Below are positions 16,274-24,638 of a DNA stretch of 49,357 nt, in pieces (position 1 is the first letter of the stretch; the number at the start of each line of letters is the position of its first letter). The notes beneath the pieces were generated by a model. The model did no database searches and was not told the origin of the DNA. It saw only the letters and a program-made list of their open reading frames with translations. This stretch comes from Methanobacteriota archaeon (lineage in GTDB: Archaea; Thermoplasmatota; Thermoplasmata; Methanomassiliicoccales; UBA472). Both the position numbers and the translations under genes were made by a program. The stretch covers positions 1 through 49,357 of the forward strand of contig JAJFUR010000024.1 in the NCBI GenBank assembly GCA_021372335.1, written 5' to 3'.

Positions 16274-17136
16274 CCCCCCTCCTGGCGGAAGGAGACCGTT
16301 CCATCGGGCCGGACCCGCGCGAACGCCCTTCGCAGGGCCCAGCAGCTCAGGGAAACCGCCACTGGCAGGCTGGCTGTATGGCAGCTCGCCTTCTCGATGA
16401 GCACATCGAGGCAGGTCGTCCTTCCCCCCAGCCCCATCGGGCCCAGGCCCAGGGAGTTGAGGTCCGTTAAAAGGGAGGTCTCCAGGGCCGCGAGCGCGCC
16501 GTCCCCGTTCCGCGACCCCAGGTCCCTGAGCAGCGCCCGTTTTGACAGTAATGCGGCCTGGTCCGCCGTCCCCCCGATGCCCACCCCGACCACGGTCGGC
16601 GGGCAGGGACGGGGGCCGGCCCTCACGACGCACTCGAGGACGAAGCGCCGGACGCCCTCCATGCCCTCGGCGGGGTTCAGCATCCTCAGGGCGCTCCAGT
16701 TCTCCGAGCCCGCCCCCTTGGGCAGCACGGCGAGGTCCAGGTGCCTGGCGTCGGAGGGCTCGAAGTGCACCGGCGGCATCCAGAGGCCCAGATTGTCACC
16801 GTGGTTGGCCCTGGAGACCGGGTCCACGGTGTTGGGGCGCAACGGGACCTCCTCCGTCGCCCGCGCCACCCCCCGGCGGATCGCCCTCTCCATCCTCGGA
16901 TCGTACCTGCCGCGGACGAAGAACACCGGCAGGCCGATGTCCTGGCACATGGGGACCGTCAGCTCGGCCGCCATGGCCGCATTGCGCAGGACCACCTCGA
17001 GCTGGGAGCGGGGCAGCATTTCCGGCTCGTTCTCCAGGGCGGCGCTCAGGGCGGCGCGCACGTCGGCCGGCAGCATGCACTCCGCCTCCCTCAGCAGCCG
17101 GACCACCGCCTCCTCCACGATCGCGGACGAATACAT
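16267..17136 (-). CDS. fumA: Class I fumarate hydratase, alpha subunit
   Basis: The 289-residue protein is the catalytic iron-sulfur subunit. Characteristic blocks are PMCQDIGLPVFFV, RPNTVDPVSRANHGDN, HFEPSDARHLDLAVLPKGAGSEN (split here), PTVVGVGIGGTADQAALLSKRALLRD and GLGPMGLGGRTTCLDV. Three cysteines for the 4Fe-4S cluster are visible: CQDIG, PRPCPPT and TTCLD. It lies upstream of the beta gene on the minus strand, and the two form an operon. The promoter is shared with the divergent ABC transporter: the AT stretch at 17189-17202 predicts a start near 17170. Confidence 0.93.
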   Translation of the reverse strand: MYSSAIVEEAVVRLLREAECMLPADVRAALSAALENEPEMLPRSQLEVVLRNAAMAAELTVPMCQDIGLPVFFVRGRYDPRMERAIRRGVARATEEVPLRPNTVDPVSRANHGDNLGLWMPPVHFEPSDARHLDLAVLPKGAGSENWSALRMLNPAEGMEGVRRFVLECVVRAGPRPCPPTVVGVGIGGTADQAALLSKRALLRDLGSRNGDGALAALETSLLTDLNSLGLGPMGLGGRTTCLDVLIEKASCHTASLPVAVSLSCWALRRAFARVRPDGTVSFRQEGGW

Positions 17137-17188
17137 CTCATCGCCTGGATTGATGGAGGGGGAGTTAATCCTTGGCCCGGTCCCGTGG

Positions 17189-17202
17189 TTAATATATTAT
17201 AG
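17189..17202. promoter_or_regulatory. Shared AT-rich TATA region between fumA and the ABC transporter
   Basis: TTAATATATTATAG is the only strong AT element in the 90-base gap. On the plus strand it predicts a start near 17220, which is downstream of the first in-frame ATG (17209) and upstream of ATG 17230. On the minus strand it predicts a start near 17170, 34 bases before fumA. Confidence 0.55.
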
Positions 17203-17229
17203 CACCTTATGAATCAATGCCCGATTCCG

Positions 17230-18168
17230 ATGGAAGCGCCCATTCAGGTCCAAGGCCTCACGAAGGTCTACGGGGGAGGGTTCAGGGCGGTGGACGCGCT
17301 CGACCTGAGCGTGCCCAAGCGCGCCTTCATGGGCTTCCTGGGCCCCAACGGGGCCGGGAAGACGACCACCATAAAGATCATCACCAACATGCTCGCCGCT
17401 ACCTCCGGGGAGGCGTACATCAACGGGGTGAGCGTCAGGAAGGACCCCAAGCGGGCGCTGGCGGACGTGGGGGCGGTCGTCGAGACCCCGGAGTTCTACC
17501 CCTACCTCACCCCCATGGAGACGCTGCAGTACCTGGGCTCGTTGCGGGGGATGCCTGCCTCCGAGATCGCGGCGCGGGGCCGGGACCTGCTGGATCTGGT
17601 CAAGCTCACGGAATGGAGGGACCAGAGGGTGGGCAAGTTCTCCAAGGGCATGAAGCAGCGCCTCGCGCTCGCCCAGGCCCTGCTGCCCCAGCCGGCCGTG
17701 ATCATCCTGGACGAGCCGACCTCCGGCCTGGACCCCCGGGGCATGGTGGAGGTGCGGGACATCCTGCGGCAGCTGCACAGGATGGACGTCACCGTGCTCA
17801 TGTCCTCGCACCTGCTGAACGAGGTCCAGGAGGTGTGCACTGACGTCGCCCTCATCAACCGGGGCAGGCTGCTGCGGGCGGGGAGCGTCGCCGACCTTCT
17901 CAACGAGGTCAAGGCGCGCAGGATCGACGTCCGCACGCTGCGGCCGCTGACCCCGGCCATGTTCGACCGGGTGCGCGCCGTGCCGGGGGTGAAGGGCCTT
18001 ACCATAACAGGGGACCTCTCCTTCGCCGTCGATTTCGAGGGGGAGGAGGAGGCGCAGGCCCAGCTGCTCATCGCGCTGCAGAACCTCGGCCTCATGGTCG
18101 TCTCGTTCAAGGAGTCGGGCGTGGCCCTGGAATCGCTGTACATGTCGCTGATAATGGACTCGAGGTGA
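17230..18168 (+). CDS. ABC transporter ATP-binding protein (ABC-2 type exporter)
   Basis: The 312-residue ATPase has Walker A GPNGAGKTTT, a Q-loop region (VVETPEFYPYLTP), signature FSKGMKQRLALAQALL, Walker B AVIILDEPTSGLDPRG, and H-loop SSHLL, plus a C-terminal DUF4162-like tail. It energises the membrane protein encoded next. I chose ATG 17230 (MEAPIQVQGLTKVYGG) because the TATA element at 17189-17199 predicts transcription from about 17220, and homology starts there. The upstream ATG 17209 would add seven residues. The exported substrate is unknown. There are 4 bases between this stop and the permease ATG. Confidence 0.92.
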   Translation: MEAPIQVQGLTKVYGGGFRAVDALDLSVPKRAFMGFLGPNGAGKTTTIKIITNMLAATSGEAYINGVSVRKDPKRALADVGAVVETPEFYPYLTPMETLQYLGSLRGMPASEIAARGRDLLDLVKLTEWRDQRVGKFSKGMKQRLALAQALLPQPAVIILDEPTSGLDPRGMVEVRDILRQLHRMDVTVLMSSHLLNEVQEVCTDVALINRGRLLRAGSVADLLNEVKARRIDVRTLRPLTPAMFDRVRAVPGVKGLTITGDLSFAVDFEGEEEAQAQLLIALQNLGLMVVSFKESGVALESLYMSLIMDSR

Positions 18169-18172
18169 GCTG

Positions 18173-19021
18173 ATGGAAGGAGAGACCATAAACAACAGGG
18201 AGCGGCTTCCCTCGGACCTGCAGCAGATCATGACCGTCGCCAGGTACGATGTCCTGAAGCACCTGCGCTCCAGGCGGCTGCTCGGCCTCCTCGCCCTGGA
18301 GGCCGTGCTCATCGGGCTCACCTTCGGCCTGCCCCTCCTGCTGGGGGCGGACACCCCGGACGACCCCACGGAGTACATGTCCGGGTTCGTGGGCTGGGCC
18401 AACCTCCTGGTGGTCATTGGCGCCACCATGTTCGCGGGCGACGCCATAGTCTCCGAGTTCCAGGCGCGCACCGGGTATCTGCTGTTCCCGAACCCGGTGA
18501 AGCGGAGCGCGATCTTCATCGGGAAGTACCTCTCCACGCTCGGGATCATAGTCCTCATGCTCGCCGTGTACTACGGCGTCGCGGCCGCGCTGACGTTCGG
18601 CATGACCGGCGGGGCCTCAGGGCTCTGGGCCTACTCAATGCTCCTGGCCTTCGCCTATGGCGCGGGGGCGGCCGCGCTCGGCTTCCTCATCTCCTCGGCG
18701 CTCAAGGGCTCGACGGGGGCGCTGGTCCTGACCTTCTTCACCCTGCTGATGATAATGCCGATGATCGCCCAGATGCTCCCCCTCGGGGACATCAAGCCCT
18801 GGTTCATCCTGACCTTCTGCGGGCAGGCGATCTCCACCGTCCTGACCGAGCCGTACCCCGTCGACACGCTGGAGTCCATCCCCCTCGGGAACGGGCAGTA
18901 CTTCGAGTACTGGATATACTACCCGGAGATCGGGGTGTCGCTGGCCGTCATAGCCGTGTACGTCGTGGTCTGCCTCGGCCTCGGGCTGTACCTGTTCAGG
19001 CGGAGGGAGATGGTCTCCTAA
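18173..19021 (+). CDS. ABC-2 type transporter permease
   Basis: The 282-residue membrane protein follows its ATPase by 4 bases. About six hydrophobic segments are visible: LLGLLALEAVLIGLTFGLPLL, FVGWANLLVVIGATMFAGDA, YLSTLGIIVLMLAVYYGVAA, MLLAFAYGAGAAALGFLISS, ALVLTFFTLLMIMPMI and SLAVIAVYVVVCLGLGLYLF. An extracytoplasmic loop precedes the last. The pattern fits the ABC-2 family of exporters or permeases. GAGCTGATG forms the start region. No signal for the substrate is seen. Confidence 0.85.
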   Translation: MEGETINNRERLPSDLQQIMTVARYDVLKHLRSRRLLGLLALEAVLIGLTFGLPLLLGADTPDDPTEYMSGFVGWANLLVVIGATMFAGDAIVSEFQARTGYLLFPNPVKRSAIFIGKYLSTLGIIVLMLAVYYGVAAALTFGMTGGASGLWAYSMLLAFAYGAGAAALGFLISSALKGSTGALVLTFFTLLMIMPMIAQMLPLGDIKPWFILTFCGQAISTVLTEPYPVDTLESIPLGNGQYFEYWIYYPEIGVSLAVIAVYVVVCLGLGLYLFRRREMVS

Positions 19022-19067
19022 GGCTGCCTGAGGTCCATCGGAACGCTCGCCCTAGGCGCCGCGCGGC

Positions 19068-20114
19068 TCATCCCTGGAGGGGAAGCAGGTAGAGTTCCTC
19101 CTCGTCCTGGAAGACCTTGACCGTGTCGCCCTTGCGCTCGAATCTCGGCGGCTTCCGCAGATCGAGGACCCTGAAGGTGCCAGGGTGCAGGACCTGCACC
19201 TCGCGGTCCGTCTCGGTGACCACGACCGCCTCGAGCACGTCCTCCCTCCTCCCGATCACCTTGGCGGAGGTCATGTCGCTGTTGCTGACCATCAGGGCCT
19301 GGGCCGTCCTGAGGTCGGTGAGCTTGGTGGAGCTCGCCCGGAGCGCCCCGACGAGATAGAGGCGCCCCTCGTACCGCACTATGTCCCCGAAGCGGTACGC
19401 CGGTAGGCGGACCAGGAACGTCACGCGGTAGAGGTCCCTTCCCTGCTTCTGGGTGACCAGCTTGGCCGTCTCCCGCACCTCCGCCGCGTACTGGTCCGCC
19501 AGCTCGTGCGCGATCGCCCTCCCTACGACCGAGGACGACAGCACCACGTCCACCCCGCCCTGGGCTGTGTTGAGGCGGTCGACCTTGGAGACGAAGAGTT
19601 CGCGGTCCGCCCTCATGTGCGCCTCCATCAGGCTTTGGATGCGGGCGATGATCTCCTCACGGAGCCCGTCGGGCATCCTGCGGTCCCGGGTGCGGACCTG
19701 CAGGGTGCCCTCGTAGTAGTTGCCCATGAGCCTGTTGCACCTCGGGCAGGAGGTGTTCTTGAAGCGGACGATGGTGGTGTGTGCCTCGTCGACCTCCAGC
19801 CCCTCCACGGCCATGCCCACTTCCACGTCCACCCGGTAGTTCGCGTCGTCGATCCTTTCGGCGCGCTCCCCGGCGCTCACCGGCTCGGCGCCCTTCTCCA
19901 GTAGGACCGCCAGCTCGGCCGCCCTCTCCGCCACCTCCTCCCGGGCCTCTATCCCCATCCATTTCCCGTCCAGCAGGTAGTCGCCGCAGTGCCCGCACCG
20001 GGGCACGTCCACATGGTCGGGAAGGGAGGAGAAGTGCTTCCCCTCGAGGAAGCACCGTTCGCATAGCGATCGATGGACGGGGCCTTCGGCCCCGCACCTG
20101 ACGCAGAAGGGCAT
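19068..20114 (-). CDS. nmd3: NMD3-family ribosome assembly protein
   Basis: The 348-residue protein has the archaeal NMD3 layout. N-terminal zinc ribbons are C-x2-C pairs at 5/8 and 18/21, then CGHCGDY, and later CPRCNRLMGNYYEGTLQVR, a hallmark of the family. Central and C-terminal beta domains follow (YRVTFLVRLPAYRFGDIVRY, LYLVGALRASSTKLTDLRT). In eukaryotes NMD3 is the 60S export adaptor. In archaea, without a nucleus, it probably acts in late 50S maturation; that is inference. The ATG lies 1 base from the stop of the DUF424 gene upstream, in the same operon. Confidence 0.92.
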   Translation of the reverse strand: MPFCVRCGAEGPVHRSLCERCFLEGKHFSSLPDHVDVPRCGHCGDYLLDGKWMGIEAREEVAERAAELAVLLEKGAEPVSAGERAERIDDANYRVDVEVGMAVEGLEVDEAHTTIVRFKNTSCPRCNRLMGNYYEGTLQVRTRDRRMPDGLREEIIARIQSLMEAHMRADRELFVSKVDRLNTAQGGVDVVLSSSVVGRAIAHELADQYAAEVRETAKLVTQKQGRDLYRVTFLVRLPAYRFGDIVRYEGRLYLVGALRASSTKLTDLRTAQALMVSNSDMTSAKVIGRREDVLEAVVVTETDREVQVLHPGTFRVLDLRKPPRFERKGDTVKVFQDEEELYLLPLQG

Positions 20115-20115
20115 C

Positions 20116-20415
20116 TCACCACCTCACCATCTGGGCATGCGGAACCCCCTCGATGCGGATGACGCTCGCCATTTCGATGTAGCCGTGCTCGGCGGCGATG
20201 CGGCAGACGTCCTCCCCCACCAGGTTGGCCACCGTGGCCATGGCCAGGCGGCCGAGCAGCATCGCCTCGCCCCCCTGGTCCCCGCCGTAGAACTCGCTGC
20301 TGACCTCCAGGCGCAGCTCCCCTTCCCTGAGCCTGCGGCCGAGGAGACCGCTGTCGCACGCGGCGATCACCGTGTCCCCGCCCCGCCGGTGCACCTTCAC
20401 CAGGACCTCGCACAT
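20116..20415 (-). CDS. DUF424 family protein
   Basis: This 99-residue protein (MCEVLVKVHRRGGDTVIAAC...) fits the archaeal DUF424 family: VIAACDSGLLGRRLREGELRLEV, then SEFYGG, VANLVGEDVCRIAAEHGYI, and IRIEGVPHAQMV near the end. Its function is not established. Its neighbour nmd3, one base downstream, suggests a link to ribosome or translation processes. The longer open frame upstream on this strand is a shadow of the mcm gene. A TATA-like GGTTTATCTCC around 20440-20452 just before it may give this pair its own promoter inside the mcm 3' spacer. Confidence 0.85.
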   Translation of the reverse strand: MCEVLVKVHRRGGDTVIAACDSGLLGRRLREGELRLEVSSEFYGGDQGGEAMLLGRLAMATVANLVGEDVCRIAAEHGYIEMASVIRIEGVPHAQMVRW

Positions 20416-20459
20416 CGGATGGGAGTCATAGGGCAGGGAGATAAACCTTTCCTCTGTCG

Positions 20460-23400
20460 TCAGCTGAGGGTGGTGAGCTTGTAGTGGCCCGCCTGGGGCT
20501 CGTAGATGTCCCCGCTCTGCTTCAGCTTGGCGATGGCGGCCCTCAGCTCGGCCTCCGTGAGGTTCCGGTCCGCCGCCCTCTGGATGAGCGTGATCTCGGA
20601 GGCGCCGGTCCCGGGCTCGGAATTGTCGTGGATGAGCTGCCTGACGAGCGCGATGCGGTTCCGCTCGTTGCGCGTCGTCCCGGTCATGAGCTTGTCCACG
20701 TCGATCGTCCCCTCGTCCGAGGCCATCTTCTTCAGGTAGTGCTCCACGATCCTGATCGCCCGCTCGGCGTCCTCCGCCTCGACCACCTGCGAGAGGCGGA
20801 TGCGGGCGGACGCCTCCGAGAGGCGGATGAAGGCCTCCAGCTGCCTGGCGGTAATCGGAACGGAGGAACCGGCCTTCTCCCCCAGCTTGCGGATCGCGAG
20901 GTACTTGTCGATGATCATCTGCCTTGCCTCGTCCCCGAGCACCGGCGTGTAGCGCTTGGCGAAGGCGACGTACTTGCGCATGAACTCCCGGTCGTAGACG
21001 GGGCGGAGGACATCCGTCTCCTCCATTATCCGCTGGTAGTCGATGCCCTTGATCTCCTCGGGGTTCGGCACGTTCATCAGTTCCCCGCGCACGTGCCCCT
21101 TGAGGATGTGCTCGGCGATCTTCTGGTCCCTGGCCGCGTTCGGCTTGTCCGTGAGGGCGAAGATGAGGTCGAAGCGCGAGAGGAGGGCGGGGGGCATGTT
21201 GATCTGGGAGGCCAGGGCCTCCGCGTCGTCGAAGCGCCCCAGCTTGGGGTTCGCCGCCCCCAGCATGGAGCAGCGGCACTGCAGGGAGGCGGTGATGCCG
21301 GCCTTGGCGACGCTCACCCGCTGCGACTCCATCGCCTCGTGCATGGCGGAGCGGTCCTGCTCCGTCATCTTGTCCAGCTCGTCGATCGCCGCCAGCCCCT
21401 TGTCCGCGAGGACCAGCGCCCCCGCCTCCAGGGTCCACCGCCCGTCCCCGAACTCGTCCTTGACCGCGGCCGCGGTGTTGTGCACGAGAAACCCGTTGGC
21501 GATGAAGCTGTGGGCCCCCTCCACCGTCAGGTCGTAGACGAACGGCGGGAGGGCGGCGCGCGCCTCCGCGACGCTCTCGATCCTTCCGAGCGAGAGCCCC
21601 CCCTTCGATGGGCCAGATGGGGCCTGGAGGACGTGGTCGCCTGCCAAAATGTCAGACGCCTTGACCCATCGGGGACGGCCACCTCTTTGGGCGCGGACCA
21701 TGGTCTCCGGGGTGACTCGGAGGGTGTTACCAGCCTCGGTGCGAAGTTCCACAAGAAATGAAGGGGTCCGTAGCCGGAAGACCGAGATCACCGGTCGGAC
21801 GTCCGTATGACGGTCCCCCGTCGCCGTGGCGACCCCGTTCACCCGGACCTCCTGCCGCCAGACCCCGGCCTCGACCTCGAGCGGGGAGCGCATGCGCGCC
21901 TCGACGAACTCGCCGATGGGCTGCGCCCTCCCGTCCACCTCGATGAGCGTTTCCGGCGCGACGCACAGCCCGGCGGCGGACGAACTCTTCCCGGAGGCGT
22001 AGATCCCGCGGGGGGCCATCTCCGACATGTACCGGAGGAGCTGGCTGTTGTGCGAGATGATGCCGTTCGCCACGAAGATGTGCGTGTCGGCCACCTCGAT
22101 GTCGTATACGAACGGCGTCTCCGCCCTTACCTCCTCCTTCCTCACGACCTGGTCCCAGCCGATGCCGCGGTCGAAGCCGCAGTAGTTGCCCTCCGGGGCC
22201 ACGTCCGACGCCACGGCCAGATAGTTGCCCTCGACGATCTTGCCGGCGGGGCGCTGCGCCAGGAAGTAGGCGTTCTGCACGAAGAGGGGATGGGTGGAGG
22301 TGACGGTCAGCGTCCGCCCGCCCTCGGTGGTGAACCGGAGGAGGCGCCGGGGGGAGTCCCTCCTCCAGACCCGGACCGCCCTGCCCTTCTCCAGCCGCCC
22401 CTGCGCTGTGAAGGTCATGACCTCGAAGTCCGCCTCGGCGTACTCCCCGTCCTCCACCTCCTTCGCCCCGTTGACCGAGAGCCAGTGCTCCACCAGTTCC
22501 TGGATGTTCCTTTCCGTGCGGTCGCCCATGAGCACCATAGCGTCCCCGGTGACGCACTTGGCGACCCCGGGGTCGCCGACGAGGAGGATGTGGATGTCCC
22601 CCCTGATCTTCGTCCCGTCCTCGAGCTGCTTGGGGGTGCCCCCGAACAGCTGCAGGGCGATGCTCTCCTTGACCTCCTCGTAGCCGTGGATGGCCGGGGC
22701 GATGGAGCCCACGATCCGCTGGAAGACCTCGGGGGCCTTCGCCTCCCTCTTTATCGCCTCCTCGTCCTCCTCGGAGATGACCACCTCCTCGTACTCGTGC
22801 TGCTCGAACTCCATGGAGAGCACCGCGAGGTCGATGTCGAACAGGGTGGACTTGATGCGGTCGCCCTTCTGCTGGCTCCTGAGGACGCCGTTCAGGACGA
22901 CGCGGTCCCCGGGGGAGAGCGCCCCCGCCAGATCGTCCTCGAGGAAGGCCGTGAGGCGCTCGGGCTGGGCCCCTCCCCTCAGCCCCTCGGGGGACTCCTG
23001 CACCTCCACCTTCTGCGTGTCGATGTACACGGACTCCTCCGTCAGCAGCTGGAACTTGGTGCTTCCGGCCGTCCTCCCGCACCCCTCTTGCTCCTTGTAG
23101 CACTCCATCGGCTCCCTGAAATAAAGCCCGTCCTGCGGCTCCAGGATCCGGGCGGGGCAGCGCATGCAGCGGAAGACGCCGAGGACGAGCCGCGGGCGCA
23201 CCTCGGTGGCCTTGCGGACCAGCCCCTCCACCGAGATGAGCCTCCCGAGGTGCTCGCTCCTCAGGTTGCGGATCTCGATGCGGCTGTCCCTGGGGAGCTC
23301 CTTGATGCGCAGGTGCACCTCCGCGGTCGTGCGGGCGGCGTCGCTGAGCCGCCGGACCACCTCCTCGCCCTTTCGCAGGGCGCGGTCCGGGTGGCCCAAT

Positions 23401-23624
23401 ATGAAGCTGGCGAAGTCGGGGTCGAACCGGTCGATCTCCGAGTAGGTGAAGGTCAGGCTCCGCATCTCAGGAAGCCTGTCCGTGAGTTCGAGCAGCCTCA
23501 GTCGGTTCTCCTCCGCTTCCAGGAACTCCTCCCAGCGCGCGGCTATGTCCTCGTCGGTGTAATCGATAGGCAAAATCATCTCCCCGTTGATGATGTCGAT
23601 GCAGGGATGCGGCCGAGGCCGCAT
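20460..23624 (-). CDS. mcm: MCM replicative helicase with two inteins
   Basis: This is the replicative DNA helicase, about 722 residues after removal of two inteins. The N-terminal part has a zinc site (FRCMRCPARI and later CYKEQEGCG). The AAA+ part has Walker A GDPGVAKS, split by intein 1 after the lysine; a KSSSAAGL-TAAAVKDE block, split by intein 2; Walker B LAAIDELDKM; and arginine finger LLSRFDLIFAL. A winged helix closes the C-terminus. The start is uncertain. ATG 23624 fits a leaderless transcript from the AT element at 23648-23660. ATG 23579 (MILPIDYTDED) is an alternative preceded closely by GGGGAG. Confidence 0.95.
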   Translation of the reverse strand: MRPRPHPCIDIINGEMILPIDYTDEDIAARWEEFLEAEENRLRLLELTDRLPEMRSLTFTYSEIDRFDPDFASFILGHPDRALRKGEEVVRRLSDAARTTAEVHLRIKELPRDSRIEIRNLRSEHLGRLISVEGLVRKATEVRPRLVLGVFRCMRCPARILEPQDGLYFREPMECYKEQEGCGRTAGSTKFQLLTEESVYIDTQKVEVQESPEGLRGGAQPERLTAFLEDDLAGALSPGDRVVLNGVLRSQQKGDRIKSTLFDIDLAVLSMEFEQHEYEEVVISEEDEEAIKREAKAPEVFQRIVGSIAPAIHGYEEVKESIALQLFGGTPKQLEDGTKIRGDIHILLVGDPGVAKCVTGDAMVLMGDRTERNIQELVEHWLSVNGAKEVEDGEYAEADFEVMTFTAQGRLEKGRAVRVWRRDSPRRLLRFTTEGGRTLTVTSTHPLFVQNAYFLAQRPAGKIVEGNYLAVASDVAPEGNYCGFDRGIGWDQVVRKEEVRAETPFVYDIEVADTHIFVANGIISHNSQLLRYMSEMAPRGIYASGKSSSAAGLCVAPETLIEVDGRAQPIGEFVEARMRSPLEVEAGVWRQEVRVNGVATATGDRHTDVRPVISVFRLRTPSFLVELRTEAGNTLRVTPETMVRAQRGGRPRWVKASDILAGDHVLQAPSGPSKGGLSLGRIESVAEARAALPPFVYDLTVEGAHSFIANGFLVHNTAAAVKDEFGDGRWTLEAGALVLADKGLAAIDELDKMTEQDRSAMHEAMESQRVSVAKAGITASLQCRCSMLGAANPKLGRFDDAEALASQINMPPALLSRFDLIFALTDKPNAARDQKIAEHILKGHVRGELMNVPNPEEIKGIDYQRIMEETDVLRPVYDREFMRKYVAFAKRYTPVLGDEARQMIIDKYLAIRKLGEKAGSSVPITARQLEAFIRLSEASARIRLSQVVEAEDAERAIRIVEHYLKKMASDEGTIDVDKLMTGTTRNERNRIALVRQLIHDNSEPGTGASEITLIQRAADRNLTEAELRAAIAKLKQSGDIYEPQAGHYKLTTLS
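21477..21965 (-). other. MCM intein 2, 163 residues, lacking the block B histidine
   Basis: The intein begins with Cys after SSSAAGL and ends LVHN before Thr. Block A is CVAPETLIEV, block F is FVYDLTVEGAHSFIANG and block G FLVHN, all intact. In block B (TLRVTPETMV) the usual T-x-x-H histidine is replaced by Thr. No endonuclease domain is present. From memory, a Thermococcus kodakarensis CDC21/MCM intein splices without this histidine through a compensating residue, so activity is still possible. Confidence 0.9.
22047..22556 (-). other. MCM intein 1, 170 residues, in Walker A
   Basis: The intein begins with Cys after GDPGVAK and ends ISHN before Ser, so it splits the P-loop between the catalytic Lys and Ser. 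Block A is CVTGDAMVLM, block B is TVTSTHPLF with its His, block F is FVYDIEVADTHIFVANG, and block G is IISHN plus the +1 Ser. The 170-residue length leaves no room for a LAGLIDADG endonuclease, so this is a mini-intein, no longer able to home by itself. Until it is excised the helicase cannot bind ATP. Confidence 0.93.
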
Positions 23625-23661
23625 CAAGGAGGTGAGGTATTCCCTAGGGCCATTTTTACCT

Positions 23662-24195
23662 TTACCCTTCGTCCCGTCCGCCGCCCTCGGGAGGGGGGCA
23701 GTAGTCCCATTGGACCTGGACCACTTCCTGGCTGGTGCGGGCGGCCGCGTACCGCTCGAGGGGCTCGCGGTTCAGGGCGAGGAACTGCCCGCCCCAGGTG
23801 AACTTCGAGAGGACCTCCCGCGCCTGTCCCTCCTCCCCGACGATGTAGAGGGCGGCGGCCACCGCCTCCGCGCTGGTGAGCCGCAGGGGCTTCCCCCAGT
23901 TGACAGGGTTGGCGGCCAGCAGATAGGGGAGGGCGCGGTGGGCACCCCCGCGCACCTTCGGGAACCGCTCGATGTTCTCCCACGAGAGGTCCATGACCAG
24001 GATGCCGTGTTCCCTCGCCCTCGCCCCGTCCTCGTGGGAGATGGCCCTCTGGGCGAAGGGATCGAGCACCAGGACGCCGTAGGGCGCCGCCCTTAGGCGC
24101 GGGAGCTCGGTGGCCAGGTGGAACCGGACCATCTTGCGGGCGGTGCATTTCTTGGGGTCGCAGTCCCCCTCGTCGTACACGTAGACCTTGCTCAT
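23662..24195 (-). CDS. tsr3: Tsr3-family rRNA aminocarboxypropyltransferase (DUF367)
   Basis: The 177-residue protein matches archaeal Tsr3: KVYVYDEGDCDPKKCTARKM at the start, GVLVLDPFAQRAISHED, VMDLSWEN, RALPYLLAANPVNWGKP, LTSAEAVAAALYI, and LSKFTWGGQFLALNREPLERY. Tsr3 transfers the aminocarboxypropyl group of SAM to a hypermodified uridine of small-subunit rRNA near the P site. Start ATG 24195 overlaps the stop of the ArsC-like gene (ATGA), so the two are coupled. It lies about 40 bases from the mcm start. Confidence 0.93.
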   Translation of the reverse strand: MSKVYVYDEGDCDPKKCTARKMVRFHLATELPRLRAAPYGVLVLDPFAQRAISHEDGARAREHGILVMDLSWENIERFPKVRGGAHRALPYLLAANPVNWGKPLRLTSAEAVAAALYIVGEEGQAREVLSKFTWGGQFLALNREPLERYAAARTSQEVVQVQWDYCPPPEGGGRDEG

Positions 24196-24638
24196 GCTTC
24201 CGGGCCGAAGGTGCTGTCGATCCAGCTGATGATATCGTCCCGCGTCCTCCTGTGGACCGCGAGGAGCTCCTCCTCCGTGCCTCGGGCCTTGCAGGGGTCC
24301 TCGAAGTTCTTGTGGATGTAGTCCTTCCCGCGCAGGAAATGGGGGCATTCCTCCTCGGCCTCGTCGCAGAGTGTGACGACGTAGTCGAACTCCTTGCCGT
24401 AGAACTCCTCCACGCTCTTGGAGCGCTGCCCGGAGATGTCGATCCCGATCTCGGCCATTACGGCCGCCGCCCTGCGGCTGACCCCCTCCGGGCTCAGGCC
24501 TGCGCTGCTCGCCTGGTACCTGTCGCCCATCCTGGCGTTGACGTACCCCTCGGCCATCTGCGAACGGGAGGCGTTCCCTTTGCATATGAAGAGTATCGTC
24601 CGTTTGCTCCCCGATCCCCTATCCCTTCTCCTGGTCAT
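24192..24638 (-). CDS. ArsC / low-molecular-weight phosphatase family protein
   Basis: The 148-residue protein has the LMW-phosphatase P-loop CKGNASR (C-x5-R) in FICKGNASRSQMAEGYVN. The AGLSPEGVSRRAAAVMAEIGIDISGQRSKSV region and VVTLCDEAEEECPHF match thioredoxin-type arsenate reductase ArsC. It may reduce arsenate or dephosphorylate tyrosine. The general-acid/cysteine pair (LCDEAEEEC) favours ArsC, though the P-loop differs from the classical ArsC CVHNSGR. It overlaps tsr3 by 4 bases and the zinc-ribbon membrane-protein gene by 20. Confidence 0.8.
   Translation of the reverse strand: MTRRRDRGSGSKRTILFICKGNASRSQMAEGYVNARMGDRYQASSAGLSPEGVSRRAAAVMAEIGIDISGQRSKSVEEFYGKEFDYVVTLCDEAEEECPHFLRGKDYIHKNFEDPCKARGTEEELLAVHRRTRDDIISWIDSTFGPEA

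Noticed and set aside
20460..23624. Homing endonuclease in the MCM inteins
   Set aside because: Both inserts are 163-170 residues with splicing blocks A, B, F and G only; no LAGLIDADG motif or room for one.
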